Numbered from the stretch's first letter, positions 1 to 7,956 are shown. The stretch is DNA of 28,055 nt from an uncultured Opitutales bacterium (GCA_900548275.1 URJY01000028.1:1-28055); one strand, 5' to 3'. The notes: generated by a model not told the origin, from the letters alone. A program made the numbers and translations.

Positions 1-1035
1 CCGCAGTTCGACTGCGCCGCCGACGCGGCAATCTTTTCGGGGCAACCTCCGCGCGCAGGCGGCGCGTTCGCCCCGTTTTGTTTTGCCGAAAAGCGTTCGC
101 CGTTCGCAAAATTCGCCTATCTTAAATACTGTTTCGGCGCGGGGCTGCACCCGAAGTGCCTTTTCAATACGCGGGCGGCAAGAAGGTTCATTTCGGGCGC
201 ACTGGCTAAAAAATTCTCCCTGCCGAAATCGTTCGACATACTGAACGTTCCGTACGAAAGCCTTGCGCGTTTCGACGTTGCGCGGAACTCCGACATATTC
301 GCCGCGAACGGCTCGGGCGGGGCGGAAAACCTGCGCGGCGTTCTCGAAAAATCGCGCATAAAATATTTCGTTTCGACGCCGGACAAACCCGACGGCGAAA
401 TTCTGCGGGACGCTGCCGAAGCGGCGGAAAACGGCGCGTGTTTCGTTTTCGCCAAACTGCGCCGAACCGAGAAATTTTTGCGCGGCAACATAAAAGACGA
501 AAACGCCGTGCGCGGGTATTTCGAATCGTTCGGAAAACTTGTTGCCCGATTTTCGGCGCGGCTAAAGACGGTATCGGAAGATGCGGAAATTTCGGTTTTG
601 TCGGGCTACGAAATAGTCGAATGCAAGTCGGTCTGCGACATCAAGGGGCTGCTCAAAAAGTCGGGGCTTTCATTCGGACGCGGATTCGACGCGTTCGTTG
701 CGCCCGACTACGTTCTCTTCAAATACGACTCGGACGACGCAAAGGGGAAAATACGCGCCGCGCTCGTCGGCGTGTCGGGACATTTTATGTCGGAGGCGGA
801 AAAGTCGGCATTCGGAATCGATTTCGGCGACCGCAGGTTCGGCGACGACATCTTCGCGGCGGACTCGGGAACGGAATTTTCGCCGAACTTCGTCTACGCA
901 GGAACGCGGGAGGGCGTAGCTTCAATCTCGGCGCAGGCGTGTATGCTTTCCCTGAAAAAAGCTCCGCCGAAAGCCGAATCGGTATCCGATTTCTTCGAAA
1001 TTATGAAGTCGGACATTGCCGAGTACGCGCGGTAG
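1..1035 (+). CDS. AlkP-superfamily-like protein, 3' part, probably catalytically degenerate
   Basis: The open frame runs in from the left edge without a start and ends with TAG at 1033-1035, giving about 344 visible residues. From recall of the family, the C-terminal half resembles alkaline phosphatase/type I phosphodiesterase-like proteins of glycan loci: FDILNVPYESLARFDV near residue 88, FVFAKL near 147, then a GFDAFVAPDYVLFKY strand and the GDRRFGDDIF..DSGTEFSPNF block. Active members carry an SDHG metal motif after the strand reached by EISVL, and a GMHGY motif near the end; here these positions read LSGYEIVE and AGTREGVA. The nucleophile segment expected near the left edge reads AAIFSG. 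It therefore looks like a pseudoenzyme. The family call is moderate and rests on motif memory, not on a search. The internal ATG at 478 is not the true start because the frame stays open upstream. Confidence 0.5.
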   Translation, partial: PQFDCAADAAIFSGQPPRAGGAFAPFCFAEKRSPFAKFAYLKYCFGAGLHPKCLFNTRAARRFISGALAKKFSLPKSFDILNVPYESLARFDVARNSDIFAANGSGGAENLRGVLEKSRIKYFVSTPDKPDGEILRDAAEAAENGACFVFAKLRRTEKFLRGNIKDENAVRGYFESFGKLVARFSARLKTVSEDAEISVLSGYEIVECKSVCDIKGLLKKSGLSFGRGFDAFVAPDYVLFKYDSDDAKGKIRAALVGVSGHFMSEAEKSAFGIDFGDRRFGDDIFAADSGTEFSPNFVYAGTREGVASISAQACMLSLKKAPPKAESVSDFFEIMKSDIAEYAR

Positions 1036-1121
1036 CCGAGCGCGTCGGCGGCGCGGACGCTTTCAAAGCCGTTTCCCAGAAAACCAAAATCAATCCGACA
1101 AATTTATTGGCTTGATTCTTT

Positions 1122-1150
1122 TTGCGCAATCGCCTTGAATGCATTATAGA
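1122..1150 (+). promoter_or_regulatory. Putative promoter of the riboswitch operon
   Basis: TTGCGC at 1122-1127 and TATAGA at 1145-1150 are separated by 17 bases, and the expected transcription start (about 1157) falls at the 5' edge of the riboswitch aptamer. The -35 match is partial. Placement relative to the aptamer is the main support. Confidence 0.4.
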
Positions 1151-1152
1151 AA

Positions 1153-1304
1153 GAATTGAGTTTCGGATAGCGGAACGCGGTGAAAAGCCGCGACGGACGC
1201 GCCACCGTAAGCGGCATGGCATTCCGAGTTCGTCCACTGAGCGAACGTTTCGGGAAGGACTGGCAGACAATCGGAGCCGCAAGTCGGGAGACGATCCGAA
1301 ATTC
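1153..1304 (+). ncRNA. Cobalamin (B12) riboswitch aptamer
   Basis: The segment carries the conserved cobalamin-riboswitch core: CGGTGAAAAGCCG followed by ACGGACGCGCCACCGTAAG, then CCACTGAGC...CGGGAAGG, and a B12 box GCAAGTCGGGAGAC. A closing P1 helix is visible: TTTCGGAT (1161-1168) pairs with ATCCGAAA (1294-1301). The size (about 150 nt) and motif order fit RF00174, probably a full-size form with peripheral helices. The aptamer is followed 44 nt later by an intrinsic terminator, which points to transcriptional control that shuts the downstream genes off when adenosyl- or another cobalamin is bound. Ligand subtype cannot be told by eye. Confidence 0.9.
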
Positions 1305-1347
1305 GAGATACGCGACTTCCCGCGAATCGGAGGCGACGGACTAATTT

Positions 1348-1374
1348 CTTTACCGCATTCGGTAAAGCTTTTTT
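1348..1374 (+). terminator. Intrinsic terminator of the riboswitch expression platform
   Basis: CTTTACCG (1348-1355), loop CATT, CGGTAAAG (1360-1367), then CTTTTTT. This is a perfect 8-bp stem with a T-run between the aptamer and the first gene, as expected for a transcription-attenuating riboswitch. Confidence 0.88.
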
Positions 1375-1423
1375 GGTATGCGCCGATTTTTCGGGGGTAG
1401 TAAGCTTGGAAAGCAACCCAAAA

Positions 1424-2923
1424 ATGGCGAAACAAACAGTACATTTTCCGTGTTATTGCGGGCGGCGGCTTCTGTCGGGAATGCCGTATTTCGCCGCGCT
1501 ACTCTTTCTGCTTTCGGTCGCGGATGTCTCGGCGGCGCAAAAGTTTCCGCTGCCGCTCGACGCATATCCGCAATGCGACGGTCTTTGGGCTACGCTTGCC
1601 GAGCGCGTCCGCCAGTGCCCCGCCAATCTTTGGGCTACGCTGATTTTCGCCTGTGCGGTTGTGCACACTTTCTGCTACAGCGTGTTTCTGCGCCTTGCAG
1701 ATTCCGTACACAAGCAGAAGATGTTCAAAATGCGCGACTCGAGCCGCGACATTGCCAAGCGGATTTTCTCGCTGCTCGGCGAAGTCGAAATCGTGTTCGC
1801 CCTCTGGCTGATTCCCCTGTTCGGCGTAATTTACTGGAAGTACGGGCGTGCGGCAGTCGCCCACTATGTCGACAACCTCGCCTATGCCGACGACAAATAT
1901 TCCGAGCCGGTCTTCGTGATGGTCGTTATGTGCATCGCCGCAACGCGCCCGATTATCTACGTTGCCTCGCGCTTCATCAGCCTGTTCGCAAACCTTTTCG
2001 GCGGCGGGGTCAGGGCTTGGTGGATTTCCATTCTCGCGGTCGGCCCGCTTCTCGGCTCGTTCATCACGGAGCCCGCGGCGATTACGATTTGCGCGATTCT
2101 GCTTTCGCGCCACTTCTTCTCGAGGCTACCGTCGCTCAAGTTCAAATACGCCACGCTCGGATTGCTGTTCGTGTCGGTGTCGGTGGGCGGTGCGTTGACG
2201 CATTTTGCCGCGCCGCCCATTATTATGGTCGCCCGCCCGTGGAGCTGGGACAGCGGATTTATGTTCACGCATTTCGGATGGAAGTCGGTTGCGGCTTCGC
2301 TCGCATCGGTCGCGCTCTATGCGGTCTGGTTTGCGAAGGATTTCAAAAAGCTCGAAGCAAAACACGTCTTCGACAATTCCGAAAGGCAAAAAGACCCGCC
2401 GAACTGGGTAGTATGTATGCACTTGCTGTTTCTGGCGGCGGCGGTTGCGATAATGCACTATCTGGTGTTCGAGCTGTTCCTGCTGTTGGCGTTCATAGCC
2501 TTTACCGACATCACGCAGCGTTTCCAGTCGCCGATGTGCTACAGAAGCCCGATGCTTGTGGCGATTTTCCTCGGCGCGCTGGTAACGCACGGCAGTCTGC
2601 AGGCGTGGTGGCTCGAACCCGTCCTGCAAAGCCTCAACTCGGGCGCATTGTTCGTCGCGGGCGTCGCGCTGACGTCGTTCAACGACAACGCGGCGATAAC
2701 GTATCTTGCATCGCTCGTGCCCGACTTCGGCGAAGATATGAAATACTGCATAGTGGCGGCGGCAATCTGCGGCGGCGGTCTTACGGTGATTGCGAACGCC
2801 CCGAACCTCGTGGCACTCTCGGTGCTCAAGGAGCACTTCAGAACGGGCGTATCTCCGAAGCTGCTGTTTATCTGGGCACTCCCGCCGACGCTCATAGCGT
2901 GTGCGATATTCTTTTTCATTTAA
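1424..2923 (+). CDS. Putative Na+/H+ antiporter-type carrier (PF07399-like), first gene under the riboswitch
   Basis: A 499-residue polytopic inner-membrane protein. The N-terminus (MAKQTVHFPCYCGRRLLSG then a hydrophobic run to about residue 35) looks like a signal or first membrane segment; about ten further segments follow. Motifs GSFITEPAAITICAIL, NDNAAITYLASLVPD and IANAPNLVALSVL resemble the ion-transporter superfamily (ArsB/NhaD-like) and the family annotated as putative Na+/H+ antiporter (PF07399). I start at ATG 1424, after a weak TTGGAAAG; an in-frame TTG at 1373 lies inside the terminator T-run and is unlikely. The gene lies 49 nt after the terminator and 6 nt before the porin gene, so it is the first target of the B12 switch. 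The transported substrate is unknown; antiport of Na+ against protons or an organic anion is possible. Confidence 0.6.
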   Translation: MAKQTVHFPCYCGRRLLSGMPYFAALLFLLSVADVSAAQKFPLPLDAYPQCDGLWATLAERVRQCPANLWATLIFACAVVHTFCYSVFLRLADSVHKQKMFKMRDSSRDIAKRIFSLLGEVEIVFALWLIPLFGVIYWKYGRAAVAHYVDNLAYADDKYSEPVFVMVVMCIAATRPIIYVASRFISLFANLFGGGVRAWWISILAVGPLLGSFITEPAAITICAILLSRHFFSRLPSLKFKYATLGLLFVSVSVGGALTHFAAPPIIMVARPWSWDSGFMFTHFGWKSVAASLASVALYAVWFAKDFKKLEAKHVFDNSERQKDPPNWVVCMHLLFLAAAVAIMHYLVFELFLLLAFIAFTDITQRFQSPMCYRSPMLVAIFLGALVTHGSLQAWWLEPVLQSLNSGALFVAGVALTSFNDNAAITYLASLVPDFGEDMKYCIVAAAICGGGLTVIANAPNLVALSVLKEHFRTGVSPKLLFIWALPPTLIACAIFFFI

Positions 2924-2929
2924 AGCGCA

Positions 2930-4195
2930 ATGAAGATTCAATCAAAGTTCAAATTCCTTTCGAAATTCGCGGCGGTCGCCGCGGCGGCGTTTCTGTCCGC
3001 AACAGCGTGGGCGGCGGGCGATGCCGACCTGCTCGCAATCCTCGTAAAAAAGGGTACGTTGACGGCAGAGGAGGCGAACGAAATCAAGAAGTCGTCGGTG
3101 GAAGCCCCCGTATTTGTAGAACGCGGAAATCCCGTAATCAGCATTTCGGGCAAGTTTCAGGGGCAGTACGAATACCTTTACGTCAACGGTCTCGAAGGCG
3201 TTGACGGTTCGGCGACGGTAAGCAAGTTCATCCCCCGAAGGGTGATTCTCACGTTCAAGACCGACGAAAAGCGCGACTGGGGCGCGCAGCTGTCTTTCGA
3301 CTTCATCCTGCCGCACCAGATGTCGGTTACGTATATGTGGAAGCGAGTAGAAACGTCGTTCGCAAAGGGCGAGTTCCGTTTCGGCTACGTGAAGTCGAAT
3401 TTCAACGTTGAGGAATATATGTCGCCGTTCAACCTCTACTGCGTGGAACGCTCGATTGCCACGTACTACTGGGGCGGCCCGAAGAACGCAAGAAGGCTCG
3501 GGCTTGCGTCGTTCCACACGGGCGCGTACTGGCTCGGGAAGTCGCAGATTGTGGACGGGCTGAACTACGTGTTGAGCGTATCGAACGCAAAGAACTACGA
3601 AATCTCGCAGATAGACTCGGACAACGCCCCGAATCTCTACTTTGCGGTATCGCAAAAGCTGAATTTCGACGACGTTAAAATTCTGCTCGGCGTAAACCTC
3701 GGTTGGGGCGCGGACGCGAACGGATATGCCGCGAACTCTTCGACGGCGGGGATGTGGGGCGCAAACCCCTACGCGTCCCTCGACTGGAACGCGTTGCGGG
3801 CGATGGCTGAATTTTTGGTCTCGGGCGTCGACGAGGGCAAAAACCTCGACGGCTCGTACGGCAGGCAGTTTCCGATAGGCTTGAACGCAATGGTCGAATA
3901 CAAGTTCGACATCGGCGAATTCGGCAAGCTCGCCCCCGCGTTCAGGTTCACGTATCTCGACACCGACGGGCGCGGCGTTACGCCGTCCGACGGTCTGCGC
4001 CACACAAAGAACATCGCGGGCGACTCGCCCTACAAGCGCGCCACGGGCTACTACGGCGGCGTAAACTGGTATCTGCGCGGCAACAATCTGAAATTTATGT
4101 TCGGCTACGAATACACTCACTTCGACGGCGGCGCGTACGGCGCGCACGAAGCCGAGGAAAACTCGGTGCGTTCGATGGTACAGGTTCTTTTCTAA
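2930..4195 (+). CDS. Outer-membrane porin, phosphate-selective porin O/P family
   Basis: A 421-residue exported beta-barrel. A clear signal peptide (K-rich start, FAAVAAAAFLSATAWAAG) ends near residue 29. It is followed by a short helical segment DLLAILVKKGTLTAEEANEI that I associate with Verrucomicrobia porins of the O/P family (PF07396), then alternating amphipathic strands rich in Tyr, Trp and Gly. The protein ends in Phe (MVQVLF), the usual C-terminal signature for barrel insertion by the BAM machinery. There is no Shine-Dalgarno-like sequence before the ATG. It sits 6 nt after the carrier gene and 30 nt before the dicarboxylate carrier, so it likely supplies the outer-membrane route for the same solute. 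Phosphate selectivity is only the family name and should not be assumed here. Confidence 0.8.
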   Translation: MKIQSKFKFLSKFAAVAAAAFLSATAWAAGDADLLAILVKKGTLTAEEANEIKKSSVEAPVFVERGNPVISISGKFQGQYEYLYVNGLEGVDGSATVSKFIPRRVILTFKTDEKRDWGAQLSFDFILPHQMSVTYMWKRVETSFAKGEFRFGYVKSNFNVEEYMSPFNLYCVERSIATYYWGGPKNARRLGLASFHTGAYWLGKSQIVDGLNYVLSVSNAKNYEISQIDSDNAPNLYFAVSQKLNFDDVKILLGVNLGWGADANGYAANSSTAGMWGANPYASLDWNALRAMAEFLVSGVDEGKNLDGSYGRQFPIGLNAMVEYKFDIGEFGKLAPAFRFTYLDTDGRGVTPSDGLRHTKNIAGDSPYKRATGYYGGVNWYLRGNNLKFMFGYEYTHFDGGAYGAHEAEENSVRSMVQVLF

Positions 4196-4225
4196 TCAAG
4201 CAAAACTGCACACACACTACAACAA

Positions 4226-5668
4226 ATGAAACCAGCAAAACTCATATCGTTGACGATAGCAATAGCGGCGGGACTCATCGCCCTTTTGATGTCGCCCGAG
4301 TATTATCATATTAACGGACTGTCGGTCGTAGAACAGAGAGTCATAGCGATTTTCATATTCGCCGCAATTATGTGGGTCAGCGAAGCCGTTCCGATTTGGA
4401 CGACTTCGGTTCTCGTAATCGTGATTATGTTGCTGAGCGTTTCGGACAGCTCTTTCCTGTTCCTGCGCAACGGCTCGGAACATCAGGCGTTGGGCACGCT
4501 CATCAAGTACAAGGCGTTGATGGCGACTTTCGCAGACCCCATCATTATGCTCTTCTTGGGCGGATTCTTTCTGGCGATGGGCGCGGGCAAGGTCGGACTC
4601 GACAAAAACCTCGCACGGGTGCTCTTCAAACCCTTCGGAACGAAGTCGCAGACGGTGCTGCTCGGCTTGATGTTCGTTACGGCGTTCTTCTCCATGTTTA
4701 TGAGCAACACGGCGACCACGGCCATGATGTTCGCGGTTATGGCTCCGCTCCTCAAGCCGATGGAAAACAGCGGCAAGGGCAGAGTTGCGCTGGTTCTGGC
4801 AATCCCCGTGGCGGCGAACATCGGCGGCATCGGCACGCCAATCGGCACGCCCCCGAACGCAATCGCCCTCAAATACCTCAACGATGTCGACGGTCTGAAT
4901 CTGGGCATCGGCTTCGGTCAGTGGATGGTCGTAATGGTTCCGTTCGTCGCGGTGATTATGCTCGCCTCGTGGTGGATTCTGCTCAAGCTCTTCCCCTTCA
5001 AGCGCGACGTTCTCGAGCTGAACTTCGAAGGCGAATTCGAAAAAACGAAAAAGGCGAAAATCGTCTACGTTACATTCGCGGTAACGGTGTTGCTGTGGAT
5101 GTTCGACAAATTTACGGGCATCAACTCGAACGTCGTCGCAATGATTCCGATGGCGGTATTCTGCGTTACGGGCATTGTGGATAAAAACGACCTCAAGGAA
5201 ATCAGCTGGGACGTTCTCTGGCTCGTTGCGGGCGGCTTCGCGCTCGGCGTAGGTCTGCAGGACACGGGTCTTGCAAAGCACCTGATTGCATCCATCCCCT
5301 TCGAAACGTGGTCGCCGACGATGACGATTATCGGCTCGGGGCTGCTCTGTTTCGCGATGTCGACGTTTATGTCGCACACGGCGACAACCGCCCTGCTCGT
5401 TCCCGTTCTCGCTGCGGTCGCAACGGGTATGGGCGACGCACTGACGCCTTTCGGCGGAGTTCCCACGCTGCTCATCGGCGTTGCGCTCTCGGCTTCGGTT
5501 GCAATGATTCTGCCGATAAGCACGCCCCCGAACGCAATCGCGCACTCGGCGGGTCTTACGACGCAAAAGCAGATGGCATCCGTCGGCGTAATCGTCGGCG
5601 CGCTCGGCTTGGCAATCGGCTACGGACTGCTGTTCGTTCTCGGTTCGACGGGCTACTTCATCAAGTAG
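4226..5668 (+). CDS. DASS/SLC13-family dicarboxylate carrier
   Basis: A 480-residue inner-membrane protein of the divalent anion:Na+ symporter family (VcINDY/SdcS-like), which moves succinate, fumarate, malate or related anions. Both halves of the internal repeat show the family signatures. The first SNT motif is at 160-162 (SNTATTAMM) with GIGTPIGTPPNAIA at 201-214. The second half has SHTATTALLVPV from 383 and ISTPPNAIAHSAG at 431-443. The second motif thus reads SHT rather than SNT, changing a residue that in VcINDY helps bind the carboxylate. The length is normal. There is no Shine-Dalgarno; the leader is A/C-rich. It is followed 19 nt later by yjjP. It could import or, under reversed gradients, release C4-dicarboxylates; direction is not visible in the sequence. 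Confidence 0.85.
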   Translation: MKPAKLISLTIAIAAGLIALLMSPEYYHINGLSVVEQRVIAIFIFAAIMWVSEAVPIWTTSVLVIVIMLLSVSDSSFLFLRNGSEHQALGTLIKYKALMATFADPIIMLFLGGFFLAMGAGKVGLDKNLARVLFKPFGTKSQTVLLGLMFVTAFFSMFMSNTATTAMMFAVMAPLLKPMENSGKGRVALVLAIPVAANIGGIGTPIGTPPNAIALKYLNDVDGLNLGIGFGQWMVVMVPFVAVIMLASWWILLKLFPFKRDVLELNFEGEFEKTKKAKIVYVTFAVTVLLWMFDKFTGINSNVVAMIPMAVFCVTGIVDKNDLKEISWDVLWLVAGGFALGVGLQDTGLAKHLIASIPFETWSPTMTIIGSGLLCFAMSTFMSHTATTALLVPVLAAVATGMGDALTPFGGVPTLLIGVALSASVAMILPISTPPNAIAHSAGLTTQKQMASVGVIVGALGLAIGYGLLFVLGSTGYFIK

Positions 5669-5687
5669 CAAAAAACATCCCGCGATT

Positions 5688-6476
5688 ATGGAAATTTCGG
5701 GAGAAATCGGAAATGCGCCGCGCGGCAACGGACTGCGCGGGCAGGTCGATTTTCTTCTCGATTTTGCCGATACCCTGATGGCTGCGGGAACGCAGACTTC
5801 GAGAGTCGTCAGGAACGTCGAGCGGCTCGCCGACAATTTCGGCTGCCGCGCCGACATAATAATACTCCCCCGCACGATAATTATGACCGTATCGTCGGGG
5901 GATTTTTCTTTGACAAGAGTCAAAAAGGTTTCGCCGCACGCCCCCGACTTCCGCATAATTTCGGAACTGCGCATACTCTCGTGGGAGGCGTACAAAAACG
6001 GAATGCCGCTCGACGAGTGTAAAAAGCGGTTCGACGAAATCAAAAAACAAAAACCCGTTTCGTGGAAAATCAAAGCTCCGATTGTCGCGCTCGGCAACGC
6101 AGCGTTCTGCCAACTTTTCGGCGGCTTCTACTCGGTGCCGCTCGTGTTTTTTACGACGCTCGCAGGCTGGCTTGCAAGGTTCGCGCTCCAACGCCGCCGC
6201 GCCCCCGAACAGCTCTGCTGCATCGTCGCGGCGTTCGTTTCGTCGCTGCTTGCGGGTATAGGCGCAAACATTTTCGGCTTCAAGACCGACATCGCAATCT
6301 CGACGAGCATTCTCTACCTCGTTCCGGGGGTGCCGCTGCTTAACGCGTTCATCGATATGTTCGACGGGCACATCCTCGCGGGCTTCTCGCGCTTGGTGAA
6401 AGCCTCGGAGACAATCCTTGCAATGACCCTCGGGCTGCTCGGGGCAATTCTTATTTTGGGGCGCGCAATACTATGA
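5688..6476 (+). CDS. yjjP: YjjP-like half of a ThrE/YjjPB-type succinate exporter
   Basis: A 262-residue protein of the ThrE N-terminal family (DUF1212, PF06738). The first ~125 residues are the soluble domain, with LMAAGTQTSRVVRNVERLADNFG and the strand IIILPRTIIMTV. Five hydrophobic segments follow between about 130 and 262, including LVPGVPLLNAFIDMFDGHILAG, typical of this family. In E. coli YjjP and YjjB together were shown to export succinate; ThrE of Corynebacterium, a fused version, exports threonine and serine. Its stop codon overlaps the next start (ATGA at 6473-6476), the classic arrangement for two subunits of one complex. It lies 19 nt after the dicarboxylate carrier, within the B12-riboswitch unit, which favours succinate over amino acids as substrate. 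That preference is inference. Confidence 0.8.
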   Translation: MEISGEIGNAPRGNGLRGQVDFLLDFADTLMAAGTQTSRVVRNVERLADNFGCRADIIILPRTIIMTVSSGDFSLTRVKKVSPHAPDFRIISELRILSWEAYKNGMPLDECKKRFDEIKKQKPVSWKIKAPIVALGNAAFCQLFGGFYSVPLVFFTTLAGWLARFALQRRRAPEQLCCIVAAFVSSLLAGIGANIFGFKTDIAISTSILYLVPGVPLLNAFIDMFDGHILAGFSRLVKASETILAMTLGLLGAILILGRAIL

Positions 6477-6994
6477 TTGAACGGCTTTTGACAGACGCGC
6501 TGTTCGCGGCATTCGCGGGAATGGGCTTCGGAATCGCATTCAACCCGCACTTCAAAAAACTGCTCATCGCGGGGCTGCTCGCCGCCGTCGGACACTCGTT
6601 CAGACTGTGGCTTATGACGGGCTGCTCGGTCAACATCTGCGCGGCGACATTCGCGGGGGCACTGCTTATCGGTACGGGCGGCTTCGTCGCGGGACGCATT
6701 CTCGGCTGCCCCTCGGAGGTCTTCACCTTCCCCGCCGTTCTGCCGATGATTCCCGGTCTTTTCGCGTACAAAACGATACTTTCCGCAATCAAATTCATCG
6801 GCGCAAATTCCTCGGGCACGTCGACGGGCACACATCTTGAAGACTTCCTTTCGAACGGAATCGTCTCGGCGTCGATTATGTTCGCCATCGTGCTTGGCGC
6901 GTCGGTGTCGGTGTTCGTGGACACGCTTTCAAGCCGCATCGAAAACAGAAAAATGCTCTCGGGAATCAGACCTTTCAGGCACAAAAATAGTTGA
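6473..6994 (+). CDS. yjjB: YjjB-like half of a ThrE/YjjPB-type succinate exporter
   Basis: A 173-residue integral membrane protein, about the size of E. coli YjjB (DUF3815/ThrE_2). Four to five hydrophobic segments are visible, with the conserved GMGFGIAFN near residue 16, a GGFVAGRILGCP loop and the FTFPAVLPMIPGLFAYKTI segment (about 84-102) characteristic of the family. It is the obligate partner of the YjjP half, with which it overlaps by 4 nt, so the two are translationally coupled. The C-terminal tail is basic and cytosolic (SRIENRKML...RPFRHKNS). Together the pair would form an inner-membrane exporter for succinate or a related small acid. Confidence 0.78.
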   Translation: MIERLLTDALFAAFAGMGFGIAFNPHFKKLLIAGLLAAVGHSFRLWLMTGCSVNICAATFAGALLIGTGGFVAGRILGCPSEVFTFPAVLPMIPGLFAYKTILSAIKFIGANSSGTSTGTHLEDFLSNGIVSASIMFAIVLGASVSVFVDTLSSRIENRKMLSGIRPFRHKNS

Positions 6995-7027
6995 CTAATC
7001 CGCAGATAAAACTACGTTTCACGCCTT

Positions 7028-7855
7028 ATGAAACGCATTAAATATATGGTGGCGGCTGTGGCGGCTGCGATCGTTCTCGGTTGCGCTGCGGCAAACGCAG
7101 CGGACGCAAAATCGGACGCAATCGAAAGCCAATGGAAGGCAAAACACGTCGCATTTATCGGCGATTCAATAACCGACAAAGTGCACGTGGGCACGAAGAA
7201 AAACTACTGGCAGTACCTCGACGAAATGCTCGGGATTGTCCCGCACGTCTACGGAATCAACGGCGACACATACAAGGGCGTAATCCGCCAAGCCGAAAAA
7301 CTCAAAGCCGAACGCGGAACCGACATCGACGCAATCTTCGTGTTCCTCGGCACGAACGACTTCAACGGCGGTCTTCCGCTCGGCAACTGGTACGAAATAA
7401 AAGACGACCAAGCCCCCGTTGCAAACGGTAAAACCGAAATCCGCAAACGCAGAATCGCGGCAAAAACGCTCGATACGTTCAGGGGCAGAATCAACATCGC
7501 AATGGAATATCTGAAGTCGAACTTCCCCGACGCGCAGATAATCGTGCTCACGCCGATACACAGGGGCTTCGCCAAGTTCTCGGCGAACAACGTCCAGCCC
7601 GACGAATCGTTCCCGAACAGAATCGGACTTTATATCGACGACTACGTAAACGTCGTCAAGGAAACCGCGACCGTCTGGGCTGTGCCCGTCATCGACCTTA
7701 ACAGCATTTGCGGAATCTACCCGAACCTACCCGCGCACGCGAAATTCCTGCACAATCAAAAGACCGACCTGCTCCACCCCAACGCCGCGGGACACTATAG
7801 AATGGCGAAAGCCATCGCCTACCAACTGCTGGCGTTCCCCGCCGACTTCAAATAA
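7028..7855 (+). CDS. Exported SGNH/GDSL-family hydrolase
   Basis: A 275-residue secreted or lipid-anchored esterase-like protein. The N-terminus has a signal peptide (KRIKYMVAAVAAAIVLGCAAANA); C19 in IVLGC could be a lipobox cysteine, otherwise cleavage after ANA near 24 is likely. SGNH blocks are clear: GDSITD with the nucleophile Ser47, the NGDT glycine block, GTNDF (Asn of block III), and DLLHPNAAGH supplying the Asp-His pair near the C-terminus. Such enzymes usually remove acyl groups from glycans or lipids. It starts 33 nt after yjjB with no terminator between, and a strong terminator follows it, so it is probably the last gene of the B12-controlled unit. Its link to dicarboxylate export is unclear. 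Confidence 0.82.
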   Translation: MKRIKYMVAAVAAAIVLGCAAANAADAKSDAIESQWKAKHVAFIGDSITDKVHVGTKKNYWQYLDEMLGIVPHVYGINGDTYKGVIRQAEKLKAERGTDIDAIFVFLGTNDFNGGLPLGNWYEIKDDQAPVANGKTEIRKRRIAAKTLDTFRGRINIAMEYLKSNFPDAQIIVLTPIHRGFAKFSANNVQPDESFPNRIGLYIDDYVNVVKETATVWAVPVIDLNSICGIYPNLPAHAKFLHNQKTDLLHPNAAGHYRMAKAIAYQLLAFPADFK

Positions 7856-7871
7856 ACATACAGAGCAAACA

Positions 7872-7902
7872 AAAAGCCCGACGAAAAATCCGTCGGGCTT
7901 TT
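7872..7902 (+). terminator. Intrinsic terminator ending the riboswitch operon
   Basis: AAAAGCCCGACG (7872-7883) pairs with CGTCGGGCTTTT (7891-7902) around a 7-nt loop, a perfect 12-bp stem with flanking A and T runs. It lies 17 nt after the SGNH hydrolase stop. Confidence 0.9.
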
Positions 7903-7927
7903 GCAAACTCGGATAGAAACGCCTCTA

Positions 7928-7956
7928 TTGACAAATGAATGGCACTTGCAATTCTG
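7928..7956 (+). promoter_or_regulatory. Possible promoter of the small membrane protein
   Basis: A perfect TTGACA at 7928-7933 lies about 85 nt before the small ORF and after the upstream terminator. The -10 match 17 bases on (ATTCTG region) is poor, so only the -35 and position support it. Confidence 0.3.

Noticed and set aside
1373..1423. Upstream TTG start for the first riboswitch-controlled gene
   Set aside because: It would start inside the terminator T-run, leaving no space for a ribosome site; ATG 1424 is more plausible.
1378..3204. A 608-codon plus-strand frame overlapping the PF07399-like carrier and porin genes
   Set aside because: Arg/Ala-rich out-of-frame shadow spanning two real genes; no hydrophobic segments.
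4217..6097. A 626-codon minus-strand open frame opposite the DASS carrier
   Set aside because: His/Arg/Glu-rich low-meaning composition, typical of an antisense shadow of a membrane-protein gene.
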